Source: Flavobacteriaceae bacterium
Lineage (GTDB): Bacteria; Bacteroidota; Bacteroidia; Flavobacteriales; Flavobacteriaceae
NCBI GenBank assembly: GCA_018402205.1
Contig: JAGYIX010000003.1
Span: forward strand, 310,001 to 374,000
Direction: 5' to 3'
Length of the DNA stretch: 64,000 bases
The position numbers were made by a program, and so were the translations under genes. Under the pieces are notes generated by a model that ran no database searches, had not been told where the DNA came from, and saw nothing but the letters and a program-made list of their open reading frames with translations. How positions within the stretch are numbered: the stretch's first letter is position 1; each line of letters begins with the position of its first letter. Below are positions 9,757 to 19,149 of the stretch, piece after piece.

Positions 9757-10686
9757 ATGAAAAACCACTGTAGCATATGGTGCCCAGCCTCAGTATCCAA
9801 TCTCAATGTAGGTTTTGATGCACTTGGTTTTTGCTTATCTGACGTCTTCGATGTAATGCATTTCAAGCGCGTAGACAAGCCTGGTATCTATCTTGGAGCA
9901 CTCACAGGGTATTCGGTTCCCGATAAAGCTTCAGAGAATATTGCCTGTGTAGCCGCACAATCTCTTCTCAACAAATACAATAGAACGGATATTGGAATAG
10001 AAATCTCTATTGATAAACGCATCAAACCCGGCAGCGGAGTGGGAAGCAGTGCTGCCAGTGCCGCGGGGGCAGTTATTGGGGTAAAAACATTGCTTGAAGC
10101 TGACTTTAGCGACCAAGAATTGCTAGAATCTGCTTTAGATGGAGAACAAATCGCGAGCGGATCGCGGCATGCCGACAATATAGCCCCGGCCTTATTTGGA
10201 AAAATATGCCTTATTGTTACTCAAGAATCTCACCGCATTGTGCCCCTACCAACGAATCTTGATCTTCATTACGTAGTCGCTCATCAACAGATCGAGATAA
10301 AAACCTCAGAATCTAGAGGGGCACTACCCAATGAAATCTCTTTAAAAACAGCGGTTAAACAGTGGAGTTCTCTTGCCGGTTTTACCGCAGCGCTGCTTAC
10401 GGATAACCTTGAACTTATGCAACACTGTGCGAAAGACTATGTGGCAGAACCGGTCAGAAAGGCAAGCATTCCACATTTTGAAAGCCTGCAACAAACTGCC
10501 CTTAGCAGCGGAGCCTTCATTTTTGGCATTTCAGGTTCTGGCCCGTCGGTATTCGCTTTGTGTGAAGGGCAGACTACTGCAGCAAAAGTGGCTACTTCTC
10601 TAAATCGTTTACTACTAGAACAGCCTATTGCATTCAAAATCTATTCGGGTGAAATACACCAACAAGGCGCTCATGAAATTTTATAG
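9757..10686 (+). CDS. thrB: Homoserine kinase
   Basis: 309 aa. A GHMP-family kinase that phosphorylates homoserine with ATP, the fourth step of threonine synthesis. The phosphate-binding loop PGSGVGSSAASAAGAV is at about residues 91-106, and the C-terminal GHMP motif SGAFIFGISGSGPSVFAL is present. Its ATG is 3 bases after the thrA stop, and its end overlaps thrC by 14 bases, which indicates translational coupling within the operon. Confidence 0.96.
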   Translation: MKNHCSIWCPASVSNLNVGFDALGFCLSDVFDVMHFKRVDKPGIYLGALTGYSVPDKASENIACVAAQSLLNKYNRTDIGIEISIDKRIKPGSGVGSSAASAAGAVIGVKTLLEADFSDQELLESALDGEQIASGSRHADNIAPALFGKICLIVTQESHRIVPLPTNLDLHYVVAHQQIEIKTSESRGALPNEISLKTAVKQWSSLAGFTAALLTDNLELMQHCAKDYVAEPVRKASIPHFESLQQTALSSGAFIFGISGSGPSVFALCEGQTTAAKVATSLNRLLLEQPIAFKIYSGEIHQQGAHEIL

Positions 10687-11971
10687 TATCTCCACTCCAA
10701 AACACCAGGTATCTTTTCGCACTGCGGTGATTGAAGGTTTGGCACCAGATCGTTCTCTATATTTTCCGAAATATATTCCTAAACTCGACCCATCACACCT
10801 AGACAATACTAGCAATCGCAGTTTTGAAGATCTCGCTTTTGATGCCTTATGGCCTTTTGTAGAAGCTGACCTTTCTAGAAATGAATTGGTTGATGTGCTT
10901 GAAAAAACATTGCATTTTGACCTGCCACTAGTTACTGTTGGAGAGTATTTATCCCTGGAACTCTATCATGGGCCTACACTAGCCTTTAAAGATATAGGAG
11001 CGCGGTTTATGGCAGAATGTCTAGGGCTTTTTAACCAAAAAGCACAAAAAACCAAAAAAACCGTAGTGCTTGTAGCTACCTCTGGAGATACGGGTGGTGC
11101 AGTGGCTAGTGGATTTCTAGGTGTAGAAAATGTAGAGGTAGTTATTTTATACCCAAATGGTAAAATCAGCGAAGTTCAAGAGCTTCAGATGACCACTTTT
11201 CACGAAAATATTAGAGCCATTGCGGTCGACGGATCTTTTGACGACTGCCAAAGAATGGTCAAACAGGCATTTGTTGATGTTGAGCTTAAAAGTGCTATTG
11301 ATCTTACTTCAGCCAATAGCATCAATGTGGCGCGCTGGCTTCCGCAGATGCTCTATTACTTAAAAACCTTTCACCAATTAAGGGAATCGGGGGAGCAACG
11401 AGATATAGTAGTGTCGGTTCCATCAGGAAACTTTGGCAACTTATGCGCCGGATTGCTCACCCAGCAGATGGGCATTCCTTTTAAACGATTCATTGCCTCC
11501 ACCAACGTAAACGATACCGTGGTTAGGTATCTAAACGGAGCAGATTACATCCCAAAAGCCACCATAGGTACTTTAGCTAACGCTATGGACGTTAGCGATC
11601 CGTCTAATTTTATACGTATTCAAACGTTATTTAGAGAAGGTGAGTTGAGAAAACTACTTTGCGGTTACAGCTTTACCGATAGCCAAACCCTTGAGGCGAT
11701 AGCCTATATAGATCAGCACTACGGTTATTGCGCCGAGCCCCATGGAGCCATTGCCTATCTAGGCCTAGAACGCGACCAACTGAACACTGAAAAGGAGTTA
11801 GGTATCTTTTTGGAGACAGCCCACCCAATTAAATTTGCCGCTGCCGTTGAACAGGCGCTTAATCGCACTCTTGAAGAGCCTGAATCTATAAAAGCGCTAC
11901 GCCTCAAGACACCTGAAACAGAACAGCTCTCGACTTATGAAGATCTTAAAGCGGTTCTTTTATCGTATTGA
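10673..11971 (+). CDS. thrC: Threonine synthase
   Basis: 432 aa from the ATG at 10673 (MKFYSISTPKHQVSF). This start lies inside the end of thrB; an upstream TTG at 10628 is less likely. It is a PLP enzyme that converts O-phosphohomoserine to threonine. The PLP lysine lies in GPTLAFKDIGARFM, near residue 105, and the phosphate-binding glycine-rich segment VSVPSGNFGNLCAG is present. Last gene of the thr operon; a weak hairpin (11970-11982) follows. Confidence 0.95.
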   Translation: MKFYSISTPKHQVSFRTAVIEGLAPDRSLYFPKYIPKLDPSHLDNTSNRSFEDLAFDALWPFVEADLSRNELVDVLEKTLHFDLPLVTVGEYLSLELYHGPTLAFKDIGARFMAECLGLFNQKAQKTKKTVVLVATSGDTGGAVASGFLGVENVEVVILYPNGKISEVQELQMTTFHENIRAIAVDGSFDDCQRMVKQAFVDVELKSAIDLTSANSINVARWLPQMLYYLKTFHQLRESGEQRDIVVSVPSGNFGNLCAGLLTQQMGIPFKRFIASTNVNDTVVRYLNGADYIPKATIGTLANAMDVSDPSNFIRIQTLFREGELRKLLCGYSFTDSQTLEAIAYIDQHYGYCAEPHGAIAYLGLERDQLNTEKELGIFLETAHPIKFAAAVEQALNRTLEEPESIKALRLKTPETEQLSTYEDLKAVLLSY

Positions 11972-12008
11972 AGTTTTACTTCTACTTATTTTTACTAAAA
12001 GTTAGTTC

Positions 12009-13079
12009 ATGAAAAAAGTGGCACTACATAAGCAGCACCTTGAAGAAAAGGCTAAAATGATCGCTTTCGCAGGTTTCGAAATGCCAGTTTCGTATACGAG
12101 CATCAATGAAGAGCATCTGCAGGTGCGCAACTCTTGTGGCGTATTTGATGTCTCACATATGGGAGAGTTTAGCGTAAAGGGTATGCATGCAAAAGCCCTT
12201 TTAGACCGGGTATGTAGTAATGATATCGGAAAGCTTGTTCCTGGAAAAGCCCAATACAACTACCTTCCGACCGAAAGTGGAACGGTCATAGACGACTTGA
12301 TTGTTTACATGAAAGCCGAAGAAGATTACTTGCTAGTGGTCAATGCTTCAAATATAGATAAAGACTTTGCGCACATATGGGAGGCCAATTCTTCTATTGG
12401 GGCAAAAGTTGAAAACCTCTCAGATCAATTATCCTTACTGGCTGTTCAAGGGCCAGAGGCTGGCGCTTTGCTTCAAGAGTTTACCCATGTTGATCTTTCG
12501 CAAATACCGTTTTACCATTTTGCTGAGGCTTCGTTTGGCGCAATCGATTCCGTGCTGATTTCAGCGACTGGCTATACAGGTGCCGGCGGATTTGAGCTCT
12601 ATTGCCGAAACTCTGATGCCCCTTTACTGTGGTCTATGATCCGATCCAAGGGCATTCGACCTGTAGGATTAGCCGCGAGAGACACCTTAAGGCTAGAAAT
12701 GGGCTACTGCCTATACGGAAATGACATTGATGAAACCACTAATGCCTTAGAAGCTGGGCTAGGATGGGTTACTAAGTTCAACACTAATTTTATTGGTAGC
12801 GAGGCCTTGCTGCACGCTAAGAAAGTCGGATTAAGTCAAAAATTAGTCGCCTTTAAAATGCTAGATAAAGGCATTCCAAGAAACGGATATATTATAAAAA
12901 GTGGCGAAGGTAAAACCATAGGAAGAGTAACCTCTGGCACACTCTCTCCTAGCCTGGGTTACGGAATAGGCTTAGGCTATGTTAGCTTAAGCGCTTCAGA
13001 AATAGACCAAGAGCTGTTCATTGAAATTCGTTCAAAAGAGCTGAAAGCAGTTGTAGTGAAACTTCCGTTCGTGAAATAG
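12009..13079 (+). CDS. gcvT: Aminomethyltransferase, T-protein of the glycine cleavage system
   Basis: 356 aa, usual length. GcvT takes the aminomethyl group from the lipoylated H-protein and transfers the one-carbon unit to tetrahydrofolate, releasing ammonia. Family landmarks include the N-terminal FAGFEMPVSY, GVFDVSHMGEF, the folate-domain segment GYTGAGGFELYC and ARDTLRLEMGYCLYGNDI. The H- and P-protein genes are not in this window. Start is ATG; a TATTTTTA box at 11987-11994 is a possible -7 element. Confidence 0.95.
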   Translation: MKKVALHKQHLEEKAKMIAFAGFEMPVSYTSINEEHLQVRNSCGVFDVSHMGEFSVKGMHAKALLDRVCSNDIGKLVPGKAQYNYLPTESGTVIDDLIVYMKAEEDYLLVVNASNIDKDFAHIWEANSSIGAKVENLSDQLSLLAVQGPEAGALLQEFTHVDLSQIPFYHFAEASFGAIDSVLISATGYTGAGGFELYCRNSDAPLLWSMIRSKGIRPVGLAARDTLRLEMGYCLYGNDIDETTNALEAGLGWVTKFNTNFIGSEALLHAKKVGLSQKLVAFKMLDKGIPRNGYIIKSGEGKTIGRVTSGTLSPSLGYGIGLGYVSLSASEIDQELFIEIRSKELKAVVVKLPFVK

Positions 13080-13083
13080 ATCA

Positions 13084-13911
13084 ATGCGGCAAAAACAACG
13101 TATTCTTATTCTAGGGGCAAGTGGGTTTATCGGATGCCATTTATTCAAAGAACTCAGCGCCTATTTTGACACCTATGGAACTTATTGTAAGACGAACACC
13201 TTTAAAGTAAATAAGCGCTATGTTCACTATGATGCCGAAAGCGACGATGTAGTTGAACTGCTTAAAATGCTTAAGCCAGACCTTATTATATCTGCCATGC
13301 GCGGGCCAAAACAGGTACTAAACACGGTGCACGAGCATCTTTGCTCTTTTGTCACCACCGAATCGTGTACACTTTATGTGCTCAGTTCGGCTAATGTATT
13401 TGATGCCTATTCCAAATATCCGTCGTATGAAAACGACAAAACACTGTCTGAAAGTTCCTATGGGCGCTATCAAATACACATAGAAAACAAGGTCATGCGC
13501 CTTCCTAAAGAAAAATGGTTGATAGCTAGAGTGCCAATGGTTTTTGGAAACGGCTCACCTCGATTTCTTGAATTGAGAAATCAGCTATTCGCCCAGGAAC
13601 CCATAGAGGTATTCCCTCATCTTTCGATTAACATTACCTATGTCGACAAATTGGTTCAGCAACTGCACTATTGCTTAAATAGAAAGAAAATGGGCGTCGT
13701 TCATTTAGGAAGCAGCGATCTAATTCTGCATGAAGACCTTACAAAAGCACTAGTAGATCGCCTGGGTAATTTTCATCCGCTTTATAAAAGGGTTTACACC
13801 ACAAATGATATGCGCTACTTAGCCGTGTTGCCTAGAGATAATAAATTACCCAAGCATTTACAATTTAGTGCTCAAGAAGTCATAGAACACCATTTAGAAC
13901 CCATGTCATAG
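13084..13911 (+). CDS. SDR-superfamily nucleotide-sugar reductase-like protein (RmlD-like)
   Basis: 275 aa, starting 4 bases after gcvT, so probably co-transcribed. A Rossmann fold begins at once with ILGASGFIG (glycines at 11, 14 and 17), as in extended SDRs such as dTDP-4-dehydrorhamnose reductase. The usual catalytic YxxxK reads YGRYQ here, with Gln in place of Lys, so the standard oxidoreductase chemistry may be altered or lost. Later landmarks are VPMVFGNGSPRF and HLGSSDLILHEDL. Substrate unknown. Confidence 0.75.
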   Translation: MRQKQRILILGASGFIGCHLFKELSAYFDTYGTYCKTNTFKVNKRYVHYDAESDDVVELLKMLKPDLIISAMRGPKQVLNTVHEHLCSFVTTESCTLYVLSSANVFDAYSKYPSYENDKTLSESSYGRYQIHIENKVMRLPKEKWLIARVPMVFGNGSPRFLELRNQLFAQEPIEVFPHLSINITYVDKLVQQLHYCLNRKKMGVVHLGSSDLILHEDLTKALVDRLGNFHPLYKRVYTTNDMRYLAVLPRDNKLPKHLQFSAQEVIEHHLEPMS

Positions 13912-13951
13912 ACTAAAATTCTTATTTTTAATCTTCTAAATTTTACCTAGA

Positions 13952-14665
13952 ATGGGAAGAGCATTCGAGTTCAGAAAAGCCCGAAAAATGAAGCGCTGGG
14001 CAGCAATGTCAAAGGCATTTACGCGTATTGGAAAAGATATCGTAATGGCGGTGAAAGAGGGTGGGCCAGATCCTGACTCTAACTCGCGGCTAAGGGCGGT
14101 TATACAGAATGCTAAGGCCGTTAACATGCCTAAAGATAATGTTGAGCGAGCGATAAAAAAGGCTTCAGATAAATCTCAAGGAGAATATAAAGAGTTACTT
14201 TATGAGGGCTATGGTCCTCATGGCATTGCGATACTTGTTGAAACAGCTACAGATAATCCTACCCGCACTGTAGCCAATATTCGCAGTTATTTCAATAAGT
14301 GCGGGGGCACTCTTGGAACGTCTGGATCTGTTGAGTTTCTCTTTGATCACAGCTGTAATTTCAGAATAGCCTCAGAAAATTGCGACCTTGAGTCGCTTGA
14401 ATTAGACCTGATTGATTTCGGAGTGGAAGAAATTTTCGAAGATGAAGATGGGGTATTAATTTATGCCCCCTTCGGTGCATTTGGAAGCTTGCAGAAAGAA
14501 TTAGAAAATCGATCTATTCAAATTCTCTCTTCAGGGTTTGAGCGCATTCCTCAAATCACCAAGGCGCTTTCTGAAGAACAAATGGCAGATATTGAAAAAT
14601 TATTAGAAAAAATCGAAGAAGACGATGACGTTCAAAACGTATATCACACTATGAGCGAGTCTTGA
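13952..14665 (+). CDS. yebC: YebC/PmpR-family protein (translation or transcription factor)
   Basis: 237 aa. It opens with the family signature MGRAFEFRKARKMKRWAAMSKAF (read here as separate segments MGRAFEFRKARK and KRWAAMSKAF) and contains GGPDPDSNSRLRAVIQNAKA. YebC-like proteins are annotated as DNA-binding regulators; recent work on the family also points to ribosome-associated relief of stalling. I cannot decide between these from sequence. Its 3' end overlaps convergent kdsB by 17 bases. Confidence 0.93.
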   Translation: MGRAFEFRKARKMKRWAAMSKAFTRIGKDIVMAVKEGGPDPDSNSRLRAVIQNAKAVNMPKDNVERAIKKASDKSQGEYKELLYEGYGPHGIAILVETATDNPTRTVANIRSYFNKCGGTLGTSGSVEFLFDHSCNFRIASENCDLESLELDLIDFGVEEIFEDEDGVLIYAPFGAFGSLQKELENRSIQILSSGFERIPQITKALSEEQMADIEKLLEKIEEDDDVQNVYHTMSES

Positions 14666-15386
14666 GTAGCTGTTCGGCACGATCCAAATCTTCTATCGTA
14701 TCAATTCCAATACTATCGTACGGGGTTTCCACCATCTGAAGCACCCGACCATGCTCTAGAAAACGTATAGCTTCAATACTTTCAGCTTTTTCAAGCGGCC
14801 CCATATGCAACTTAGCAAAATCTATAAGCGCCTTTTTGCGAAAGGCATAAACGCCCTTGTGTTTATATATCTTTAGATCATTAGATAGACTTCTATTGAA
14901 AGGTATGAGAGTACGAGAAAAATAAAGTGCTCTACCCTTTAAATCGGTAATAACTTTTACCACATTGGTATTCTCAGCGTCTTTAGTATGAATTATAGGG
15001 GTCATCAATGAGGCGACATCGATTTGTTCATCTATATCTGTTGTAAACACATCAATAAGTTGCTTAAGGCTTTGTTTGTCTATAAACGGCTCGTCACCTT
15101 GCACGTTGATAACAATATCCGCCTCTATCTTTGAAGCAGCTTCAGCCAATCGATCACTACCTGTAGCGTGATCTGTAGTACTAAAAAGAACTTCCGCACC
15201 CCTTGAGCGCACTAGGGTTTCGATCTTTTTGCTGTCAGTAACCACATAAACAGCTGAAAAAAGACCGGTTTGTTTTACTGCCTCATAGGTGCGTACAATG
15301 ACCGGAAGACCTGCTAAATCACGGATTAATTTTTCTGAAAGACGCGTCGAGGCAAGTCTGGCAGGTAACATGGCTACAATCTTCAT
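14649..15386 (-). CDS. kdsB: CMP-KDO synthetase (3-deoxy-manno-octulosonate cytidylyltransferase)
   Basis: 245 aa from the ATG at 15386; a longer frame to 15428 would run into the neighbouring helicase gene. KdsB activates KDO with CTP before it is added to lipid A in lipopolysaccharide synthesis. Visible motifs are the N-terminal nucleotide-binding AMLPARLASTRLSEKL, INVQGDEPFI, and HKGVYAFRKKALI. Its presence confirms an LPS-bearing Gram-negative cell. It lies 4 bases after the RecD-like helicase gene on the same strand. Confidence 0.95.
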   Translation of the reverse strand: MKIVAMLPARLASTRLSEKLIRDLAGLPVIVRTYEAVKQTGLFSAVYVVTDSKKIETLVRSRGAEVLFSTTDHATGSDRLAEAASKIEADIVINVQGDEPFIDKQSLKQLIDVFTTDIDEQIDVASLMTPIIHTKDAENTNVVKVITDLKGRALYFSRTLIPFNRSLSNDLKIYKHKGVYAFRKKALIDFAKLHMGPLEKAESIEAIRFLEHGRVLQMVETPYDSIGIDTIEDLDRAEQLLKTRS

Positions 15387-15390
15387 GGTC

Positions 15391-16821
15391 TTATCTACTT
15401 TCGTTCTCGTAAAAATAATCGTTTTCAAATCCCATTAGATATAAGCGTTCAGAAGCTCTAGTAAAAGCCGTGTAAAGCCATTTAAGATGATCTTGATCAA
15501 ATCCGTCTGGAGCGTAGGGTTTTTCTACAAATATTCGCCTCCATTGCCCTCCTTGGGCTTTGTGACAGGTTATGGCATAAGAATACTTCACCTGAAGAGC
15601 GTTAAAATACCTATTGTTCTTAATACCTAAGTATCTTTTGTATTTCGAGCTTTCATGAGCGTAATCTTCGGCGACCTTTTGATAGAGTTTATTGCCGTCT
15701 TCAAAGCTTAAGGCGGGCTGATCAGCCTCAAGCACATCCAAAAGAAGCACTACATCAAATGGCGGTGACTCGTAGTCGAGTAATTGCACCTGCACCTCGG
15801 CGAACTTAAAGTCGTAAAGGGCTTTGAATCCGTATATCTGAAGTACCTCAAGAGCATCTCCATTAGCTATAAAGGCCACCTCGGCAGACTCAGAAAGCCA
15901 ATAATAATTGTTTTTAACCACCATTAGTATGTCACCAACACTTAACTCATTGTCTAATTGAAGAATGCGTTGCCGAATATTTTTGTTGTACAGATTCGCT
16001 CTTTTATTAGAACGCACAATAATAGCCGTCTCTTGCATTCCAGCTTCTCTGTAGGCGTCTTCTAGGGCCTCTAATAACTCGGAGCCGTCTTGCATGCGAA
16101 ACACCTCCGGGCCGCTTGTCGTATCGAGCTTAAACTGAAAGTTGTTTGTTATCAAGGCGTCTCGAATACGCGTAGCATTGCTGAGTATAGCACTTTCAGA
16201 GGCTTGACGAACTACCTCAGTAAGTAAGGCTGTAAAAGGGGCTAGCTCAAATCTTAGTGCCAATTGCTGCTCGTCTAAGGCGATACTTTGGGTTTCAGCA
16301 ACCGGAGCTAGCTGAGCAGTATCTCCAATTAACAACAGTGAGCAACCTTGGCCACTGTACACATACTCAAACAAGTGCTGCAGTAAAGAGTCACTGGCAA
16401 ACAATCCCTTATCGGGTTGACGGTCAGATAACATAGAAGCCTCGTCTACGATAAATAGCGTGCGCTTAAACTTATTCTTGGATAGGGTAAAGCTGATGGG
16501 CTTATTCCCTGAACGCTTGGGGTAGTAAAGCAGCTTGTGAATGGTTGAGGCGTTATAACCGGAATAGCGAGATATGACTTTGGCAGCTCTTCCGGTGGGA
16601 GCTAGTTGAATCGTTTGGTTGCCCATATGGTGCAAGGCCTGAATAAGCGCCTTAATCAAAGATGTTTTACCTGTTCCTGCATACCCTTTTAGTACAAAAA
16701 ATTTTTTCGGATTTTCAGAAATGAGAAAACGAGTAATTTCTTCGAGCGCCTTTTTTTGAGAATGTGTAGGCTCAAAACTCAAAGCGTCAACAAGTAAACT
16801 GTATATTTTATGGGGATTCAA
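15391..16821 (-). CDS. RecD-like superfamily 1B DNA helicase
   Basis: 476 aa. ATP-dependent DNA helicase with Walker A GYAGTGKTS near residue 50, Walker B LFIVDEASML, motif III LLLIGDTAQLAPV, motif V YAITCHKAQGGQW and motif VI LYTAFTRASERLYL. There is no long N-terminal domain, so it resembles compact RecD2/Dda-like enzymes rather than RecD of RecBCD. The start is a TTG codon at 16821; the first in-frame ATG lies after the Walker A motif and cannot be the start. Likely a repair or recombination helicase; exact role unknown. Confidence 0.88.
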   Translation of the reverse strand: MNPHKIYSLLVDALSFEPTHSQKKALEEITRFLISENPKKFFVLKGYAGTGKTSLIKALIQALHHMGNQTIQLAPTGRAAKVISRYSGYNASTIHKLLYYPKRSGNKPISFTLSKNKFKRTLFIVDEASMLSDRQPDKGLFASDSLLQHLFEYVYSGQGCSLLLIGDTAQLAPVAETQSIALDEQQLALRFELAPFTALLTEVVRQASESAILSNATRIRDALITNNFQFKLDTTSGPEVFRMQDGSELLEALEDAYREAGMQETAIIVRSNKRANLYNKNIRQRILQLDNELSVGDILMVVKNNYYWLSESAEVAFIANGDALEVLQIYGFKALYDFKFAEVQVQLLDYESPPFDVVLLLDVLEADQPALSFEDGNKLYQKVAEDYAHESSKYKRYLGIKNNRYFNALQVKYSYAITCHKAQGGQWRRIFVEKPYAPDGFDQDHLKWLYTAFTRASERLYLMGFENDYFYENESR

Positions 16822-16871
16822 AAGCTAAACTTTGGTCGAAGATACACATCATTTCATTTCGAGCTAAAAAC

Positions 16872-16901
16872 TTTGGTGATTGGAAAAAAATTGTAGATTT
16901 G
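16872..16901 (+). promoter_or_regulatory. Sigma-A promoter of the following membrane-protein gene
   Basis: TTTG (16872-16875), 18 bases, TAGATTTG (16894-16901): an exact match to the Bacteroidota consensus, 27 bases before the ATG at 16929. Confidence 0.8.
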
Positions 16902-16928
16902 TTCACGTTCAAAACAAAAAACCAAACG

Positions 16929-17582
16929 ATGAAAACTGTTATCCAGTACGTTCTTCTTGTGGTCTCAGGAGTTCTTGCTTACCTTATTTATTTATCTGTG
17001 ATGGCTCCTATTACTTTTAATAAAGTGAAAGAGGAGCGCTATACAGTAGTTATAGAAAAATTAAAAGAGATTCGGGATGCCCAGGTTGCGCATCGCAGTG
17101 TCACGGGCTCATATGCTAAAGACTTTGAGTCGCTTATAAACTTTATAGATACAGGCTATTATACCCTAACGCAGCAGAAAGATTCTTCCTTCATGCGTTA
17201 TAATCGTGCTTATCGCATTGACATGCAGGTAGATACAGTTGTGGTAGATACCCTAGGTATAGTGGCAGTTAAAGATTCCTTATTTAAAGGAAATACCTCA
17301 TACAAAACTCTTGATGTTATTCCTTTTGCTCAAAACAACGAGCGTTTTACTATCAAGGCAGATATAGTTAACAAGCAAGGCTTCAATGCGCCTGTTTTTG
17401 AAGTTTCTGCAGAAAAGAATGTCATTTTGTATGACCAACCCGAAGATATGTTGGCGAGTGAAAATGCACATATGAGTATTGAAGAAGTAAATGGTACAAC
17501 CATTAAGGTAGGTTCGCTTACTGACGTGAGCACTTCAGGAAACTGGCCTTCGATCTACGACAAGAAAAAAAGTTCGAATTAA
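16929..17582 (+). CDS. Conserved membrane-anchored protein of unknown function
   Basis: 217 aa from the ATG at 16929. One N-terminal membrane segment (about residues 5-27) is followed by a charged stretch, LKEIRDAQVAHRSVTGSYAKDFESLINFI. This resembles conserved Bacteroidota proteins whose N-terminal architecture recalls pseudopilins. The rest is probably a periplasmic beta-rich domain. It has its own strong promoter and is followed 13 bases later by the DUF3822 gene. No catalytic motif. I do not recognise a function. Confidence 0.75.
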   Translation: MKTVIQYVLLVVSGVLAYLIYLSVMAPITFNKVKEERYTVVIEKLKEIRDAQVAHRSVTGSYAKDFESLINFIDTGYYTLTQQKDSSFMRYNRAYRIDMQVDTVVVDTLGIVAVKDSLFKGNTSYKTLDVIPFAQNNERFTIKADIVNKQGFNAPVFEVSAEKNVILYDQPEDMLASENAHMSIEEVNGTTIKVGSLTDVSTSGNWPSIYDKKKSSN

Positions 17583-17595
17583 GTCTTTCTCGGCA

Positions 17596-18306
17596 TTGAT
17601 TTCTGCTGAAGGAACAATAATACCTCCTACTTTATCCATCCAGGTGCTCCTAGATGGATTTTGTGTTTTTAAGGCCTCGTCTAATGGTGCTATTGAACGT
17701 CACTATGTACATCATCTAGATGAGTTAATTCAGTGGCTTTTTGAACATAACTTAGCAGATCGGCAACTGAAACTGATCTATACCACTGCAGCATCTGTAG
17801 TTCCCGAAGAACTTTTCAAAGCGTCTAATTCTGCAGATTACCTTAAATTTAATGGTGAAGACGCCGCACACATAGCCTTTACAGAACTGAAAAATTTTGG
17901 CTTAACTATTGTGTTTGGAACCAATTTATTGCTCGAGTCTGAACTTCGAAAAATTGGTGCCGAAGTCTTTGTTACTCATAGTGCACATGAATTAATTAAG
18001 CGCGCCCTCGTAAGCCCAAATAAAGAGTGGATACGTTTAGTGAGTATCTTTCATCCAAAGCATATAGAAATCGTGTTTCATAAAGGGCAAGAACTTTTGG
18101 CATATAATCAATTTTCTGTTCAGGGTAATTTGGATGCAAACTATTATTTGCAATTGCTTCAAACGACCTCTAAATACACCAATTTTTCTGTAGACGACAT
18201 CATCTGTTATGAAAACGGATCAAATTGGGGGGCTCAAAGCTTTAAACAAATCAATGACTCCGCCAAAGATGCGCAATACATCACTGAGGTATACCCATTT
18301 TTATAA
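17596..18306 (+). CDS. DUF3822 family protein
   Basis: 236 aa. It matches the flavobacterial DUF3822 proteins, which sit immediately upstream of rsmD and appear to have an actin/ASKHA-like fold; the function is unknown. Visible features are LSIQVLLDGFCVF at the N-terminus, HIAFTELKNFGLTIVFGTNLL and IEIVFHKGQELLAYNQF. The start shown is a TTG; I found no in-frame ATG nearby, so the N-terminus is uncertain by a few codons. It lies 11 bases before rsmD in a probable operon. Confidence 0.78.
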   Translation: MISAEGTIIPPTLSIQVLLDGFCVFKASSNGAIERHYVHHLDELIQWLFEHNLADRQLKLIYTTAASVVPEELFKASNSADYLKFNGEDAAHIAFTELKNFGLTIVFGTNLLLESELRKIGAEVFVTHSAHELIKRALVSPNKEWIRLVSIFHPKHIEIVFHKGQELLAYNQFSVQGNLDANYYLQLLQTTSKYTNFSVDDIICYENGSNWGAQSFKQINDSAKDAQYITEVYPFL

Positions 18307-18317
18307 GTCTTTAATAC

Positions 18318-18869
18318 ATGCGCATTATATCTGGGCTTCACAAGGGTCGAAAAATTATCGCTCCAAAAAATCTCTCTGCAAGGCCTACCACAGATGTAGC
18401 TAAAGAAGGATTATTTAATATACTTACGCATCGCATAGATATTGCAGATACCTCTGTTCTTGATCTTTTTAGTGGAACAGGAAATATAAGTTTTGAGTTT
18501 TGCTCTCGGGGAGCTAGAATGGTTACTGCTGTAGAGCAAGATAGATCGGCTTGTGCCTTTATCCGCAAAACTGCTGAAGTGCTTGATCTAAAGGCCTTGG
18601 ATATTCGATGTACTAAAGTAGAAACCTTTCTTCAATCGTTGCCTTCCCCTTTTGATCTGGTATTTATGGATCCTCCCTACCAAATCGGTATACAGGGGTA
18701 TTCAACAATCATTGACCTGATTTTACATCGCGGTTGGCTAAACGAAGACGGATTGCTTATAGCCGAGCATTTCTCTAAAGTCGAACTCAGTGGTTTAGAG
18801 TTTTATCAAGAAACCAGAAGCTATGGATCAAATTCTTTTAGTTTCTTTAAAAATAAAAGCAGGTCGTAA
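18318..18869 (+). CDS. rsmD: 16S rRNA (guanine966-N2)-methyltransferase
   Basis: 183 aa. A Rossmann-fold SAM methyltransferase that modifies G966 in the small-subunit rRNA. Motifs: MRIISGLHKGRKI, RPTTDVAKEGLFNIL, SAM-binding VLDLFSGTGNISFE, and the catalytic DPPY in LVFMDPPYQIG. The last codons overlap the 3' end of rnpB, which is encoded on the opposite strand. Confidence 0.93.
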   Translation: MRIISGLHKGRKIIAPKNLSARPTTDVAKEGLFNILTHRIDIADTSVLDLFSGTGNISFEFCSRGARMVTAVEQDRSACAFIRKTAEVLDLKALDIRCTKVETFLQSLPSPFDLVFMDPPYQIGIQGYSTIIDLILHRGWLNEDGLLIAEHFSKVELSGLEFYQETRSYGSNSFSFFKNKSRS

Positions 18870-19145
18870 GCCGGATTCTGTCGTGCTCTATCATTTATCT
18901 AGGCCATAAATTACTCTATGGCTCTATCCGCCTACCCTTCAACATCAGGCGCGCTACCCTCAAACGTTGATATACATGGCGTTTCACCGCATAGAGTTTA
19001 CCTGATTTCACTACAGCCTAACTGTACATTCTTTCTGTTGCACTTGTCCTGACCTCGCGGTCGACGGGCGTTACCCGCTATGCTGCGCTTTGGTGTCCAG
19101 ACTTTCCTCTTCTGCGAAAGCAAAAGCGATAGAGAGACCTGCTTT
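18856..19145 (-). ncRNA. rnpB: RNase P RNA
   Basis: On the minus strand the RNA has the universal core: GAGGAAAGTCtGGAC near the 5' end, the GGGTAACGCCCG region, GCGGTGAAACGCC, and the conserved 3' segment ACAGAATCCGGCTTAC. The two ends form a 10-bp P1 helix (AAAGCAGGTC/GACCTGCTTT, plus-strand 18856-18865 and 19136-19145), which I used to set the boundaries. Length is about 290 nt, rather compact for bacterial type A. It is the catalytic RNA that trims tRNA 5' leaders. Its 3' end overlaps rsmD by 14 bases. Confidence 0.95.
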
Positions 19146-19149
19146 AGAA

